A stretch of 10,061 bases of DNA from DASZYF01 sp035545535 (GTDB lineage: Bacteria > Actinomycetota > Actinomycetes > Mycobacteriales > CAJCIY01). The first letter of the stretch is position 1; each line of letters opens with the position of its first letter. The stretch covers positions 1 through 10,061 of the forward strand of contig DASZYF010000126.1 of assembly GCA_035545535.1 (NCBI GenBank). Direction: 5' to 3'. The position numbers were made by a program, and so were the translations under genes. Positions 1-5,626 of this stretch are shown here, piece after piece. The notes below the pieces were generated by a model. It saw only the letters and a program-made list of their open reading frames with translations. It was not told the DNA's origin and ran no database searches.

Positions 1-1065
1 GACGAGAGCCAGCACGGCCCCACTTCGGCGTCCGCCCACGACCCCTAGGCCACGGTCGGCGCGACGCCGGCGGACGGCCAGGTACTCGATGATGCGGTCC
101 TTCACGTCGGTGAGGCCGGCGTGGTCGGCGTCGAGGATCTCGCGGGCGCCGGCGACGTCGTACTCATCGTCCGTCCGCTCGTTCCACGGCATCTCCAAGA
201 CGGTGTCGAGCCAGGTGCGGATCCAGCCGACCTCGGGTGACTGCTCGGACGTGCGCTCGAGCTTGTCGACCTCGGCCAGGGCCGCCTTCGCGACCTTCTC
301 GGGCAGGTCAGCGGCCTCGACGCGGGCGCGGTAGTCCTTCTCTTCGGTGTCGACTGTCGGGTCGAGCTCGGCCAATTCCTTGCGGACGGCCGCCAGCTGC
401 TTGCGCAGCAGAAATTCGCGCTGTTGCTTGTCCATGCCCTCCTGGACGTCCTTGCGGATCGTCTCGGCGACGTCGAGCTCGGCGAGGTGCTCGCGCGCCC
501 AGCCGGCGACGAGCTCGAGCCGCTCCTTCACGTCGAGGGTCGTGAGGACCCGGTGCTTCTGCTCATCCGACAGGTACGGCGCGTAGCCGGCGGTGTCGGC
601 GAGCTGGCTCGGGTCGGTGATGCGCTGGATCGAGTCGACGAACTGGAACGCGCCGCGCTGCTGGAGCAGCGTCACGACGAGGGCCTTGTAGGTGCGGGCG
701 AGCTCGAGCGTCTCGTCGTCGTGCGTGGTCTCGGCGTCGAGGACGGCGGCCTCGACCCAGAGCGCCGCGCCGGGGCCGGTGGTGCCGGCGCCGATGCGCG
801 CGCGGTCGATGCCCCGGACGACCACCGCGGCCTGGCCGCCGGGGAGGCGACCGACCTGGTCGATGGTCGCGACGGTGCCGAGCTCGGCGTAGCGGCCGTC
901 GGGCCGGGGCACGACGAGCACCCGGCCGGGTCCGTCGGTGCCGGCCTGCGCGGCCTCGACCGCAGCGCGGACGTCGGAGTCGTCCAGCGTCAGGGGGACG
1001 ATCATCCCGGGCAGGACGACGCCCTCGTCGAGGGGCAGGACAGGGAGGGTCAGCTTCTCGCTCAT
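1..1065 (-). CDS. lon: ATP-dependent Lon protease, N-terminal part (runs off left edge)
   Basis: Lon is a cytoplasmic AAA+ serine protease that degrades misfolded and regulatory proteins. The minus-strand frame from ATG at 1065 stays open to base 1, giving about 355 residues. The start MSEKLTLPVLPLDEGVVLPG is a typical Lon N-domain (roughly residues 1-190). Around residues 210-235 comes the coiled-coil linker QQREFLLRKQLAAVRKEL, then LDADHAGLTDVKDRIIEYLAV, which leads into the ATPase domain. The visible part ends in GAVLALV, directly before where GPPGVGKT (Walker A) should come, so the ATPase core and the Ser-Lys protease domain lie outside the window. AGAGGA sits 5 bases upstream of the ATG. 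It is divergent from the EncFtn gene, with about 118 bp between them. Family assignment is secure; the gene is cut only by the window edge. Confidence 0.95.
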   Translation of the reverse strand, partial: MSEKLTLPVLPLDEGVVLPGMIVPLTLDDSDVRAAVEAAQAGTDGPGRVLVVPRPDGRYAELGTVATIDQVGRLPGGQAAVVVRGIDRARIGAGTTGPGAALWVEAAVLDAETTHDDETLELARTYKALVVTLLQQRGAFQFVDSIQRITDPSQLADTAGYAPYLSDEQKHRVLTTLDVKERLELVAGWAREHLAELDVAETIRKDVQEGMDKQQREFLLRKQLAAVRKELAELDPTVDTEEKDYRARVEAADLPEKVAKAALAEVDKLERTSEQSPEVGWIRTWLDTVLEMPWNERTDDEYDVAGAREILDADHAGLTDVKDRIIEYLAVRRRRADRGLGVVGGRRSGAVLALV

Positions 1066-1075
1066 CAGGGTCCTC

Positions 1076-1098
1076 TCAAGGTGCTTGACCTCTTCAAG
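1076..1098. promoter_or_regulatory. TCAAG/CTTGA half-site cluster in the lon leader
   Basis: Three half-sites lie in alternating orientation just upstream of lon: TCAAG (1076-1080), CTTGA (1084-1088) and TCAAG (1094-1098), with spacers of 3 and 5 bases. The first overlaps the lon ribosome binding site. The HspR-binding HAIR element of actinobacteria is CTTGAGT-N7-ACTCAAG, and lon belongs to the HspR regulon in Streptomyces. The half-sites match but the spacing does not, so a heat-shock operator is only an inference. Confidence 0.3.
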
Positions 1099-1107
1099 GA
1101 CCCCGCG

Positions 1108-1126
1108 GGGCGGGTTGTTCCCGCCC
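1108..1126. other. GC hairpin in the lon/EncFtn intergenic region
   Basis: GGGCGGG (1108-1114) and CCCGCCC (1120-1126) form a perfect 7-bp stem around the loop TTGTT. It abuts a 10-bp perfect palindrome, CCCCGCGGGG, at 1101-1110. It lies between divergent starts, so it is unlikely to end transcription of either gene. It could form structure in the lon leader RNA or be a protein-binding dyad. The role is unknown. Confidence 0.3.
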
Positions 1127-1183
1127 TCGTGGGCGTGACCGGCGCCACGGTTGCGGGGACGTGATCGCGGGGAACCCCCTTGC

Positions 1184-1489
1184 ATGCCGAGCAACAGCGA
1201 GAGCCTGCACGAGTCGGACCTGCCCGCCGACGTCCTCGACCGCCACCGCGCGATCGCGTCGATCATGGAAGAGCTCGAGGCCGTCGACTGGTACGACCAG
1301 CGCGTCGCCGCGACGTCAGACCCCGAGCTGGCCGCGATCCTCGCGCACAACCGTGACGAGGAGAAGGAGCACGCCGCGATGACGCTCGAGTGGCTCCGGC
1401 GCCGGGACGCGAAGCTCGACGAGCACCTGCGGACCTACCTGTTCACCGAGGGCTCGATCCTCGCGATCGAGGAGCAGGCCGAGGACTGA
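1184..1489 (+). CDS. Encapsulated-ferritin-like (EncFtn family) ferroxidase, short form
   Basis: This 101-residue helical protein closely resembles EncFtn, the iron oxidase normally packed inside encapsulin nanocompartments. EncFtn oxidises Fe(II) at a metal site formed between two subunits. The family signature is clear: SIMEELEAVDWYDQR (residues 26-40) and HNRDEEKEHAAMTLEWLRRRD (55-75). Aligned to Rhodospirillum rubrum EncFtn from memory, E30, W36, E60 and H63 match its E32, W38, E62 and H65, so the ferroxidase site looks intact. The protein stops at EGSILAIEEQAED, with no LTVGSLR-type encapsulin-targeting tail, and no shell gene is adjacent. ATG 1184 was chosen because homology begins soon after it and a GGGGA lies 10 bases upstream; a TTG at 1151 would add an unlikely Arg-rich leader. 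It is convergent with the L,D-transpeptidase gene, 36 bp away. Confidence 0.85.
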   Translation: MPSNSESLHESDLPADVLDRHRAIASIMEELEAVDWYDQRVAATSDPELAAILAHNRDEEKEHAAMTLEWLRRRDAKLDEHLRTYLFTEGSILAIEEQAED

Positions 1490-1525
1490 GCCCTCCGTCG
1501 CTGAGGCCCTCTGTTGATCGAGCCC

Positions 1526-2320
1526 TCAGTTGATGAAGACGGGCGTCCCGAGCTTGATGCGCGGGTACAGCCAGTCGCTGTCGCCGATGTGCATGCGGAC
1601 ACAGCCGTGGCTCACCGCGTGACCGACCGAGGAGTCCTCGTCGGTGCCGTGGATGCCGATCGCCGCGTCGAGGCCGCCGAAGGTGACGAACGCCGGGCTG
1701 TAGGCGCTGGTGCCGAGGATGTGGTGGCCGTAGGCCGCGTTCGGCGCCGCGAGACGGTCGTTGACGAAGAAGTAGCCGTGCGGCGTCGCCGTGCTCGCCT
1801 TGCCGACCGCGACCGGGAACACCCGGACGCACGTCGTGCCCTTGATCAGCGCCATCTTGTGTGACTCGGTGTTGATCTCGAGCCACTGCTTGATCTTGTA
1901 GCCGGCGAGGTCGGTCTGCTTCGCCCAGCCGAGCTTCTTGTTCGAGCGGTCCGGCACGATGACCTTGAACCAGCCCGTCTGGTGCGTGTAGGTCGAGTCG
2001 AAGCCCGCCAGCACGCCGGACGTGCCGCTCTTGGCGGGGTCGACGGCGTGGAAGATCTTCTTCGACTTCTTGCTCGGCTGCGCGTAGACGTAGTAGCCCG
2101 TCTTCTGGTTGCGCGGGAACAGGCCCCAGGCGGTCAGCGTCGGGACGGTCCAGGACAGGCCGCAGGGGTGCTTTGCGGTGGCGGCCTTCGCGGCGGTCGC
2201 GGCGGTCGCGGCGTCGGCGGCGGGTGCGGCCATCGGCAGCACGGCGGTCAGAGCGGCAGCGGCGGCGACGGCGAGCGAGCCGGCACGGACGCGGATGCGG
2301 GAGCGGGACACGGGGATCAT
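1526..2320 (-). CDS. Secreted L,D-transpeptidase (YkuD domain)
   Basis: L,D-transpeptidases make 3-3 cross-links in peptidoglycan or attach other groups to it, outside the membrane. The 264-residue product begins with an Arg-bearing n-region and an Ala/Leu-rich core (about residues 14-32), with likely signal cleavage near PAADA-AT around residues 33-38. Residues about 63-135 look like an SH3-type wall-binding module (GYYVYAQPSKKSKKIF, GWFKVIV, GWAKQTDL). The YkuD catalytic domain follows (about 145-264), with the active-site pattern HGT at H224 and SHGCVRM with catalytic C240 and R242. Both essential motifs are present, so it should be active. The start is supported by AGAAGG 6 bases upstream of ATG 2320. 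Which cross-link it makes cannot be read from the sequence. Confidence 0.92.
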   Translation of the reverse strand: MIPVSRSRIRVRAGSLAVAAAAALTAVLPMAAPAADAATAATAAKAATAKHPCGLSWTVPTLTAWGLFPRNQKTGYYVYAQPSKKSKKIFHAVDPAKSGTSGVLAGFDSTYTHQTGWFKVIVPDRSNKKLGWAKQTDLAGYKIKQWLEINTESHKMALIKGTTCVRVFPVAVGKASTATPHGYFFVNDRLAAPNAAYGHHILGTSAYSPAFVTFGGLDAAIGIHGTDEDSSVGHAVSHGCVRMHIGDSDWLYPRIKLGTPVFIN

Positions 2321-2638
2321 GGTGCACCTTCTGCGTCGGATGCCTGCTTGCGCGGCGCTGTCTGGTTCCTGACTCGGCAGTCACGGCGACCGGCCTGAGT
2401 CCTGCCTGAGCAACGATCGCTGCTCACCCGGGTGACGTTTCCGGCGCCCGTTCACAGGTTCCGCCCCCGCGCGCCGTAGGGCGTCGCGCCACGATCTGAC
2501 ACGGAACCTGGTTCGGTTCGGGACGTTTCGGGCGTCGCACGGTCACCGCGGCCGGCTCGGCCGGCTCGCACCTGCAAGCTCAACGGCAGCGGGCTCACCT
2601 CGCTGGGTGAGCCGAAGATGCTGCTGAGCTGAGCTGAT
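2321..2638. other. 318-bp intergenic region with short dyads, no convincing gene
   Basis: The region lies between the start of the L,D-transpeptidase gene and the end of the Crp gene, both on the minus strand, so it should hold the terminator of the latter and the promoter of the former. I see a 12-bp perfect palindrome TCACCCGGGTGA (2424-2435), a 9-bp inverted repeat CAGGTTCCG (2455-2463) / CGGAACCTG (2502-2510), and a near-repeat of GACGTTTC followed by a GGCG-like stretch at 2434 and 2522. On the minus strand, GGAACC of the left arm followed after 19 bases by CGTCAC vaguely resembles an ECF-sigma promoter. None of these is proof of function. Confidence 0.45.
2592..2613 (-). terminator. Hairpin downstream of the Crp-family gene
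   Basis: GGCTCACC (2592-2599) and GGTGAGCC (2606-2613) form a perfect 8-bp stem with a 6-base loop, 26 bases past the stop of the minus-strand regulator gene. There is no clear U-tract after it, which is common in GC-rich actinobacteria. Position and strength suggest a transcription terminator. Confidence 0.45.
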
Positions 2639-3340
2639 CTATCGGCTGGCGCGGGCCCGGGCGCGGAGGCGGTCGGGCTCGCGCAGCACGACGGTGCCGC
2701 GGACCTGGTCGACCCAGCCGCGGTCGCTGAACTCGCGCAGCAGCTTGTTCACGGTCTCCCGCGAGGAGCCGACGAGCTGGGCCAGCTCCTCCTGCTTGAG
2801 GCCGTGGTCGACCCGGATGCCCTGCGGATGGGGCTGGCCGAAGCGCTCCGCGAGGTCGAGCAGGACCTTCGCGGTGCGCGCACCGACGTCGACGAACATG
2901 AGGTCGAGGGCGTCGTCGCCGGAGCGGCGGAGGCGGCGGGCGAGCACCCGCAGCAGCCGCTCGGCCACGTAGGGGCGGTTGACCGCCCAGACCAGGAAGG
3001 TCTCGCGGGCCAGCGCGGCGGCGCGCAGCGACTCGAGCGCGGTGGCGGTGCTGGCCCGCGGGCCCGGGTCGAAGACCGAGAGCTCGCCGATGGTCTCGCC
3101 GGGGCCGATGAGCGAGGCCCGGGCTTGGCCGGTGCGCGTGCGGCGGGTGACCTGGAGCCGGCCCTCGAGGACGACGTAGATCTCGAGCGGCTCGGTGTCG
3201 CCCTGCTTGAACAGGTCCTGGCGGCGACGCAGCTCCCGGACGGAGAAGCTCGGGATGATCGCGTCGACGTCGCCCCGCTCGACGCCGCGGAACAGCTGCG
3301 ACTGGCGCACCAGCGCTTCGTCGGAGGGGCTCAGCGGCAT
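2639..3340 (-). CDS. Crp/Fnr-family transcriptional regulator (GlxR/Mtb Crp-like)
   Basis: This is a DNA-binding regulator with a cyclic-nucleotide-binding fold followed by a winged helix. From ATG 3340 it has 233 residues. The N-terminal beta-roll holds GPGETIGELSVFDPGPRAST (the GELS...R phosphate-binding region, about 81-98). A long dimer helix runs around ERLLRVLARRLRR, and the recognition domain has QEELAQLVGSSRETVNKLLREF (about 183-204), very close to GlxR and Mycobacterium tuberculosis Crp. The residues after the ARRLRR segment are SGDD, where Mtb Crp, from memory, has TNNN including cAMP-contacting Thr and Asn; ligand response may therefore differ. A GTG at 3364 would add eight residues; neither start has a strong ribosome binding site, and ATG matches the family length better. 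Its targets are unknown. Confidence 0.9.
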   Translation of the reverse strand: MPLSPSDEALVRQSQLFRGVERGDVDAIIPSFSVRELRRRQDLFKQGDTEPLEIYVVLEGRLQVTRRTRTGQARASLIGPGETIGELSVFDPGPRASTATALESLRAAALARETFLVWAVNRPYVAERLLRVLARRLRRSGDDALDLMFVDVGARTAKVLLDLAERFGQPHPQGIRVDHGLKQEELAQLVGSSRETVNKLLREFSDRGWVDQVRGTVVLREPDRLRARARASR

Positions 3341-3443
3341 TCCGGACCCGCGAGGTTCAGCCACCCGACGCAGCGTAGAGGGGAACCGCCGGTTCGTCGG
3401 GAGGGATCGCCGGGTCGGCCCGCTCGGGTGATCGGCGTGCCCG

Positions 3444-3767
3444 TCAGTCGCTGGCGGGCAGCGGCTTGGCCTCCTTGGGCACGAGCGCCGTCGTGCCGTC
3501 GGAGAGCGCGCCGTCGCCGCCCTTGGTGGCGAGGATCTCGAGCGAGTCGTCGTCCGGCAGCGTGTAGCGCTTGCCGAGCAGGGTGCCGCCGCCGAACGCC
3601 GGGTCGACGGACAAACCCGCCGCGGGCTCCGCCCCGATCTCGATCAGCGGGTGACCGCCGCACTGGAGGTCGATGTCGCGGCTGCCCGGCCGCACGACGA
3701 TGACCTCGGTGGTGCACACCTGGCTGCGCAGACGCGAGCCCGTCTTCAGAGTCGTCACGCCGTGCAT
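3444..3767 (-). CDS. Small conserved-looking protein of unknown function
   Basis: The 107-residue product is not assigned to a named family. It has no signal peptide or membrane segment. The N-terminal half has SRLRSQVCTTEVIVVRPG, then DLQCGGHPLIEIG, giving C18, C36 and H39, a spacing that could bind a metal or form a disulfide. Next come a Gly-rich loop FGGGTLLGKRY and a C-terminal tail VPKEAKPLPASD. Length and codon use look like those of a real gene. I have a vague memory of similar small proteins in other actinobacteria but cannot name one. The start ATG 3767 lacks a clear ribosome binding site; a GTG three codons in is possible. It is divergent from mftA with 70 bp between, so it shares its promoter region with the mycofactocin precursor. 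Confidence 0.75.
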   Translation of the reverse strand: MHGVTTLKTGSRLRSQVCTTEVIVVRPGSRDIDLQCGGHPLIEIGAEPAAGLSVDPAFGGGTLLGKRYTLPDDDSLEILATKGGDGALSDGTTALVPKEAKPLPASD

Positions 3768-3796
3768 CGAACCACGGGCGCGGAGACCGGGCCCGC

Positions 3797-3808
3797 TACT
3801 GGGCAGTA
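3797..3808. promoter_or_regulatory. Dyad TACTG-GG-CAGTA upstream of mftA
   Basis: Two 5-base arms around GG sit 30-41 bases upstream of the mftA start, in the 70-bp gap shared with the divergent small gene. A second GTAC-containing stretch, TAGTAC at 3820-3825, follows and may contribute to a -10 region. It shares the core ACTGGG with the dyad upstream of mftD, though the symmetry axis differs. It could be an operator for MftR or another regulator; this is an inference from position. Confidence 0.3.
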
Positions 3809-3837
3809 CGCCGCGTCCGTAGTACAGACTGTGCGAC

Positions 3838-3960
3838 GTGAGCGACGCCGTGCTTATCGAAGCCCCCGCCGACGCCGACGTGGTCGAGACCGACGAGGCG
3901 GTCCTTGCGGACCTGCTCGTCGAGGAGGTCTCGATCGACGGGATGTGCGGGGTCTACTGA
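3838..3960 (+). CDS. mftA: Mycofactocin precursor peptide MftA
   Basis: This 40-residue ribosomal peptide is the substrate from which mycofactocin is made. Its acidic, Ala/Val/Asp-rich leader (residues 1-28) ends in the family hallmark VEEVSIDGMCGVY, in which V39 and Y40 become the cofactor core. The end is essentially identical to the mycobacterial peptide as I recall it. Start: GTG at 3838, the only usual start codon in frame, since an in-frame TAG lies at 3820-3822. There is no Shine-Dalgarno sequence in front of it, so translation may be leaderless or weak. It is followed one base after its stop by mftB, a typical coupled arrangement that keeps the peptide and its binding partner together. 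Confidence 0.96.
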   Translation: MSDAVLIEAPADADVVETDEAVLADLLVEEVSIDGMCGVY

Positions 3961-3961
3961 G

Positions 3962-4255
3962 GTGACTGCGGTCGCCGGAGACGCTCGCGCGTCGCTCGGC
4001 GCCGGGCAGCCCTGGCAGCTGTCGGCCCAGGTCGGGCTGCGGCCCGAGCGGTTCGGCGCCCTCGCCTACCACTACGGCACGCGCCGGCTGGTGTTCCTCA
4101 ACGACAGCGTTCTCACCGACGTCGTGCGCACCTTGGCCGACCATGACGACGTCCCCAGCGCGCTGGCCGCCGCGGGGGTGCCCGCGGCGCAGCGCGGCGC
4201 GTACACGACGGCGTTGCGCCGCCTCGCCGACGCAGGAGTGATCAGTGCTCGCTGA
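3962..4255 (+). CDS. mftB: Mycofactocin precursor-binding chaperone MftB
   Basis: MftB is a small PqqD-like RiPP recognition element (RRE) that binds the MftA leader and delivers it to MftC. It has no catalytic activity of its own. From GTG 3962 the product has 97 residues. Typical stretches are QVGLRPERFGALAYHYGTRR (about 23-42) and LVFLNDSVLTDVVRTLADH, the beta-strands and helix of the RRE fold, and a C-terminal helical part AYTTALRRLADAGVIS. The length fits the family. The start is one base after the mftA stop, with GGGG about ten bases upstream inside mftA. The frame is open further upstream through mftA, but homology and spacing favour this start. It overlaps mftC by 11 bases. Confidence 0.93.
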   Translation: MTAVAGDARASLGAGQPWQLSAQVGLRPERFGALAYHYGTRRLVFLNDSVLTDVVRTLADHDDVPSALAAAGVPAAQRGAYTTALRRLADAGVISAR

Positions 4256-5420
4256 GCATGCCGTTCAGAGGCGGAGCCCCTTGCACGAGCGGATGAAGAC
4301 CGGCCTCGAGGCGCCGGTCTGCCTGACGTGGGAGCTCACCTACGGCTGCAACCTCGCGTGCGTGCACTGCCTGTCGAGCAGCGGCCGCCGCGACCCGCGC
4401 GAGCTGACGACCGCGGAGTGCACCGGCTTCCTCGACGACCTGTCCGCGATGCAGGTGTTCTACGTGAACATCGGTGGCGGCGAGCCGACGCTGCGGCCCG
4501 ACTTCTGGGACATCGTCGACCACTCGGTGTCGGTCGGCGTCGGCGTGAAGTTCTCGACGAACGGCACCCGGCTCGACGCGGCCGCCGCTGCGCGCTGTGC
4601 CGCGACGGACTACGTCGACGTGCAGATCTCCATCGACGGCGCCGACGCGGCGACCAACGACGCGGTCCGCGGGGACGGGTCGTTCGCCGCAGCGATGGCG
4701 GCGCTCGAGAACCTGGCCGAGGCGGGCTTCGTCCTGCCGAAGCTCTCGGTCGTCATGACGCGGCACAACATCCCGCAGATCGACGGGCTTCGGGCGATCG
4801 CCGACCGCTACGGCGCGCAGCTGCGGCTCACGCGCCTGCGCCCCTCGGGCCGCGGCGCCGACAGCTGGGACGACCTGCACCCGACGCAGGAGCAGCAACG
4901 CGAGCTCCACCGCTGGCTGCTCGACCACCCGGACACGCTGACCGGCGACTCGTTCTTCCACCTGTCTGCGCTGGGCGAGTCGCTGCCCGGTCTCAACCTC
5001 TGCGGCGCCGGCCGCGTGGTGTGCCTGATCGACCCCGTCGGTGACGTGTACGCGTGCCCGTTCGTGCTGCACGACCGCTTCAAGGCGGGCAGCGTCCGCG
5101 ACGAAGGCGGCTTCGCCACGGTGTGGCGCGACGCCCCGCTGTTCGCCGAGCTGCGCGAGCCCGGGTCGGCCGGCGCCTGCGCGAGCTGCGGCTCCTACGA
5201 CGCCTGCCAGGGCGGCTGCATGGCGGCCAAGTTCTTCACCGGGCTGGAGCTCGACGACCCCGACCCCGAGTGCGTGAAGGGCCACGGCGAGGCCGCGCTC
5301 CTGCGCGCCGCCGCATCGGGTGGCTCGGACCGCCCCCACCCCGGCGTCGGCCACGGCCGCGGCGGCCCGGTCCCGTTGGCCCTGGGCCCCACCCGCCGGA
5401 TGGCCGACGCCGTTCGCTGA
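4245..5420 (+). CDS. mftC: Mycofactocin radical SAM maturase MftC
   Basis: MftC is a radical SAM/SPASM enzyme that oxidatively decarboxylates the C-terminal Tyr of MftA and then joins it to the neighbouring Val. The 391-residue product aligns end to end with Mtb MftC as remembered. The radical SAM cluster motif is C35-x3-C39-x2-C42 (CNLACVHC), preceded by CLTWELTYG, followed by YVNIGGGEPTLRPDFW (SAM-binding GGGEP) and KFSTNG. The SPASM region carries C253, C260, C271, C312, C315, C321, C325 and C343, enough for two auxiliary clusters. GTG 4245 is chosen because AGGAG lies 6 bases before it and the family length is then matched; it overlaps the mftB stop by 11 bases. The last 40 or so residues are Gly/Pro-rich and poorly conserved. 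Confidence 0.97.
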   Translation: MLAEHAVQRRSPLHERMKTGLEAPVCLTWELTYGCNLACVHCLSSSGRRDPRELTTAECTGFLDDLSAMQVFYVNIGGGEPTLRPDFWDIVDHSVSVGVGVKFSTNGTRLDAAAAARCAATDYVDVQISIDGADAATNDAVRGDGSFAAAMAALENLAEAGFVLPKLSVVMTRHNIPQIDGLRAIADRYGAQLRLTRLRPSGRGADSWDDLHPTQEQQRELHRWLLDHPDTLTGDSFFHLSALGESLPGLNLCGAGRVVCLIDPVGDVYACPFVLHDRFKAGSVRDEGGFATVWRDAPLFAELREPGSAGACASCGSYDACQGGCMAAKFFTGLELDDPDPECVKGHGEAALLRAAASGGSDRPHPGVGHGRGGPVPLALGPTRRMADAVR

Positions 5421-5436
5421 CGCGAACGAGCGTCAG
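5411..5436 (+). terminator. Two alternative hairpins over the mftC stop codon
   Basis: CGTTCGC (5411-5417) pairs with GCGAACG (5422-5428) around TGAC, a 7-bp stem containing the stop codon in its loop. Overlapping it, CTGACG (5417-5422) can pair with CGTCAG (5431-5436), so the two folds exclude each other. A weaker CCCAC-GAG-GTGGG hairpin follows at 5445-5457. No U-tract is present. Together they are a plausible end for the mftABC transcript. Confidence 0.4.
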
Positions 5437-5497
5437 AAGTACGGCCCACGAGGTGGGTGCAGGGTTCGCCCGGCGGTCCGCTGCGGGAGGCCGAGCT

Positions 5498-5597
5498 GAT
5501 CAAGGAGAAGCGGAGTCGATCAAGGAGAACTGCGGGTCCAAACTGCCCAACGACCCTCGGTTCCCCTTGATCGACAGCAGAAGTCCTTGATCGACTC
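5498..5597. repeat. Four TTGATC/GATCAA copies forming inverted repeats
   Basis: GATCAAGGAGAA occurs at 5498-5509 and again at 5518-5529. The opposite orientation, CCTTGATCGAC, occurs at 5565-5575 and 5585-5595. The pair 5513-5526 and 5584-5597 is a perfect 14-base inverted repeat with 57 bases between the arms. All copies lie in the convergent gap between mftC and mftR. A TTGATCGAG also occurs at 1514-1522, in the other convergent gap of the window. They may be a bidirectional terminator or a dispersed intergenic repeat. Confidence 0.6.
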
Positions 5598-5608
5598 GGG
5601 AAGCTCGT

Positions 5609-5626
5609 CGCCGTCACGCGACGGCG
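5609..5626 (-). terminator. Hairpin directly after mftR
   Basis: CGCCGTC (5609-5615) and GACGGCG (5620-5626) form a perfect 7-bp stem with a 4-base loop, immediately past the mftR stop codon (5627-5629) in the direction of that gene. No U-tract is visible. Its position fits an intrinsic terminator for the mftR transcript. Confidence 0.45.

Noticed and set aside
424..1164. A 246-residue plus-strand open frame opposite lon
   Set aside because: Low-complexity shadow of the lon gene; the minus-strand product carries clear Lon motifs.
4242..5354. A 370-residue minus-strand open frame opposite mftC
   Set aside because: Composition is a GC shadow (Val/Ala/Arg/Glu) with no motif, while the plus strand holds an unmistakable radical SAM enzyme.
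5498..5597. CRISPR-like array
   Set aside because: The repeats are only about 12 bases, occur in both orientations and have irregular spacing.
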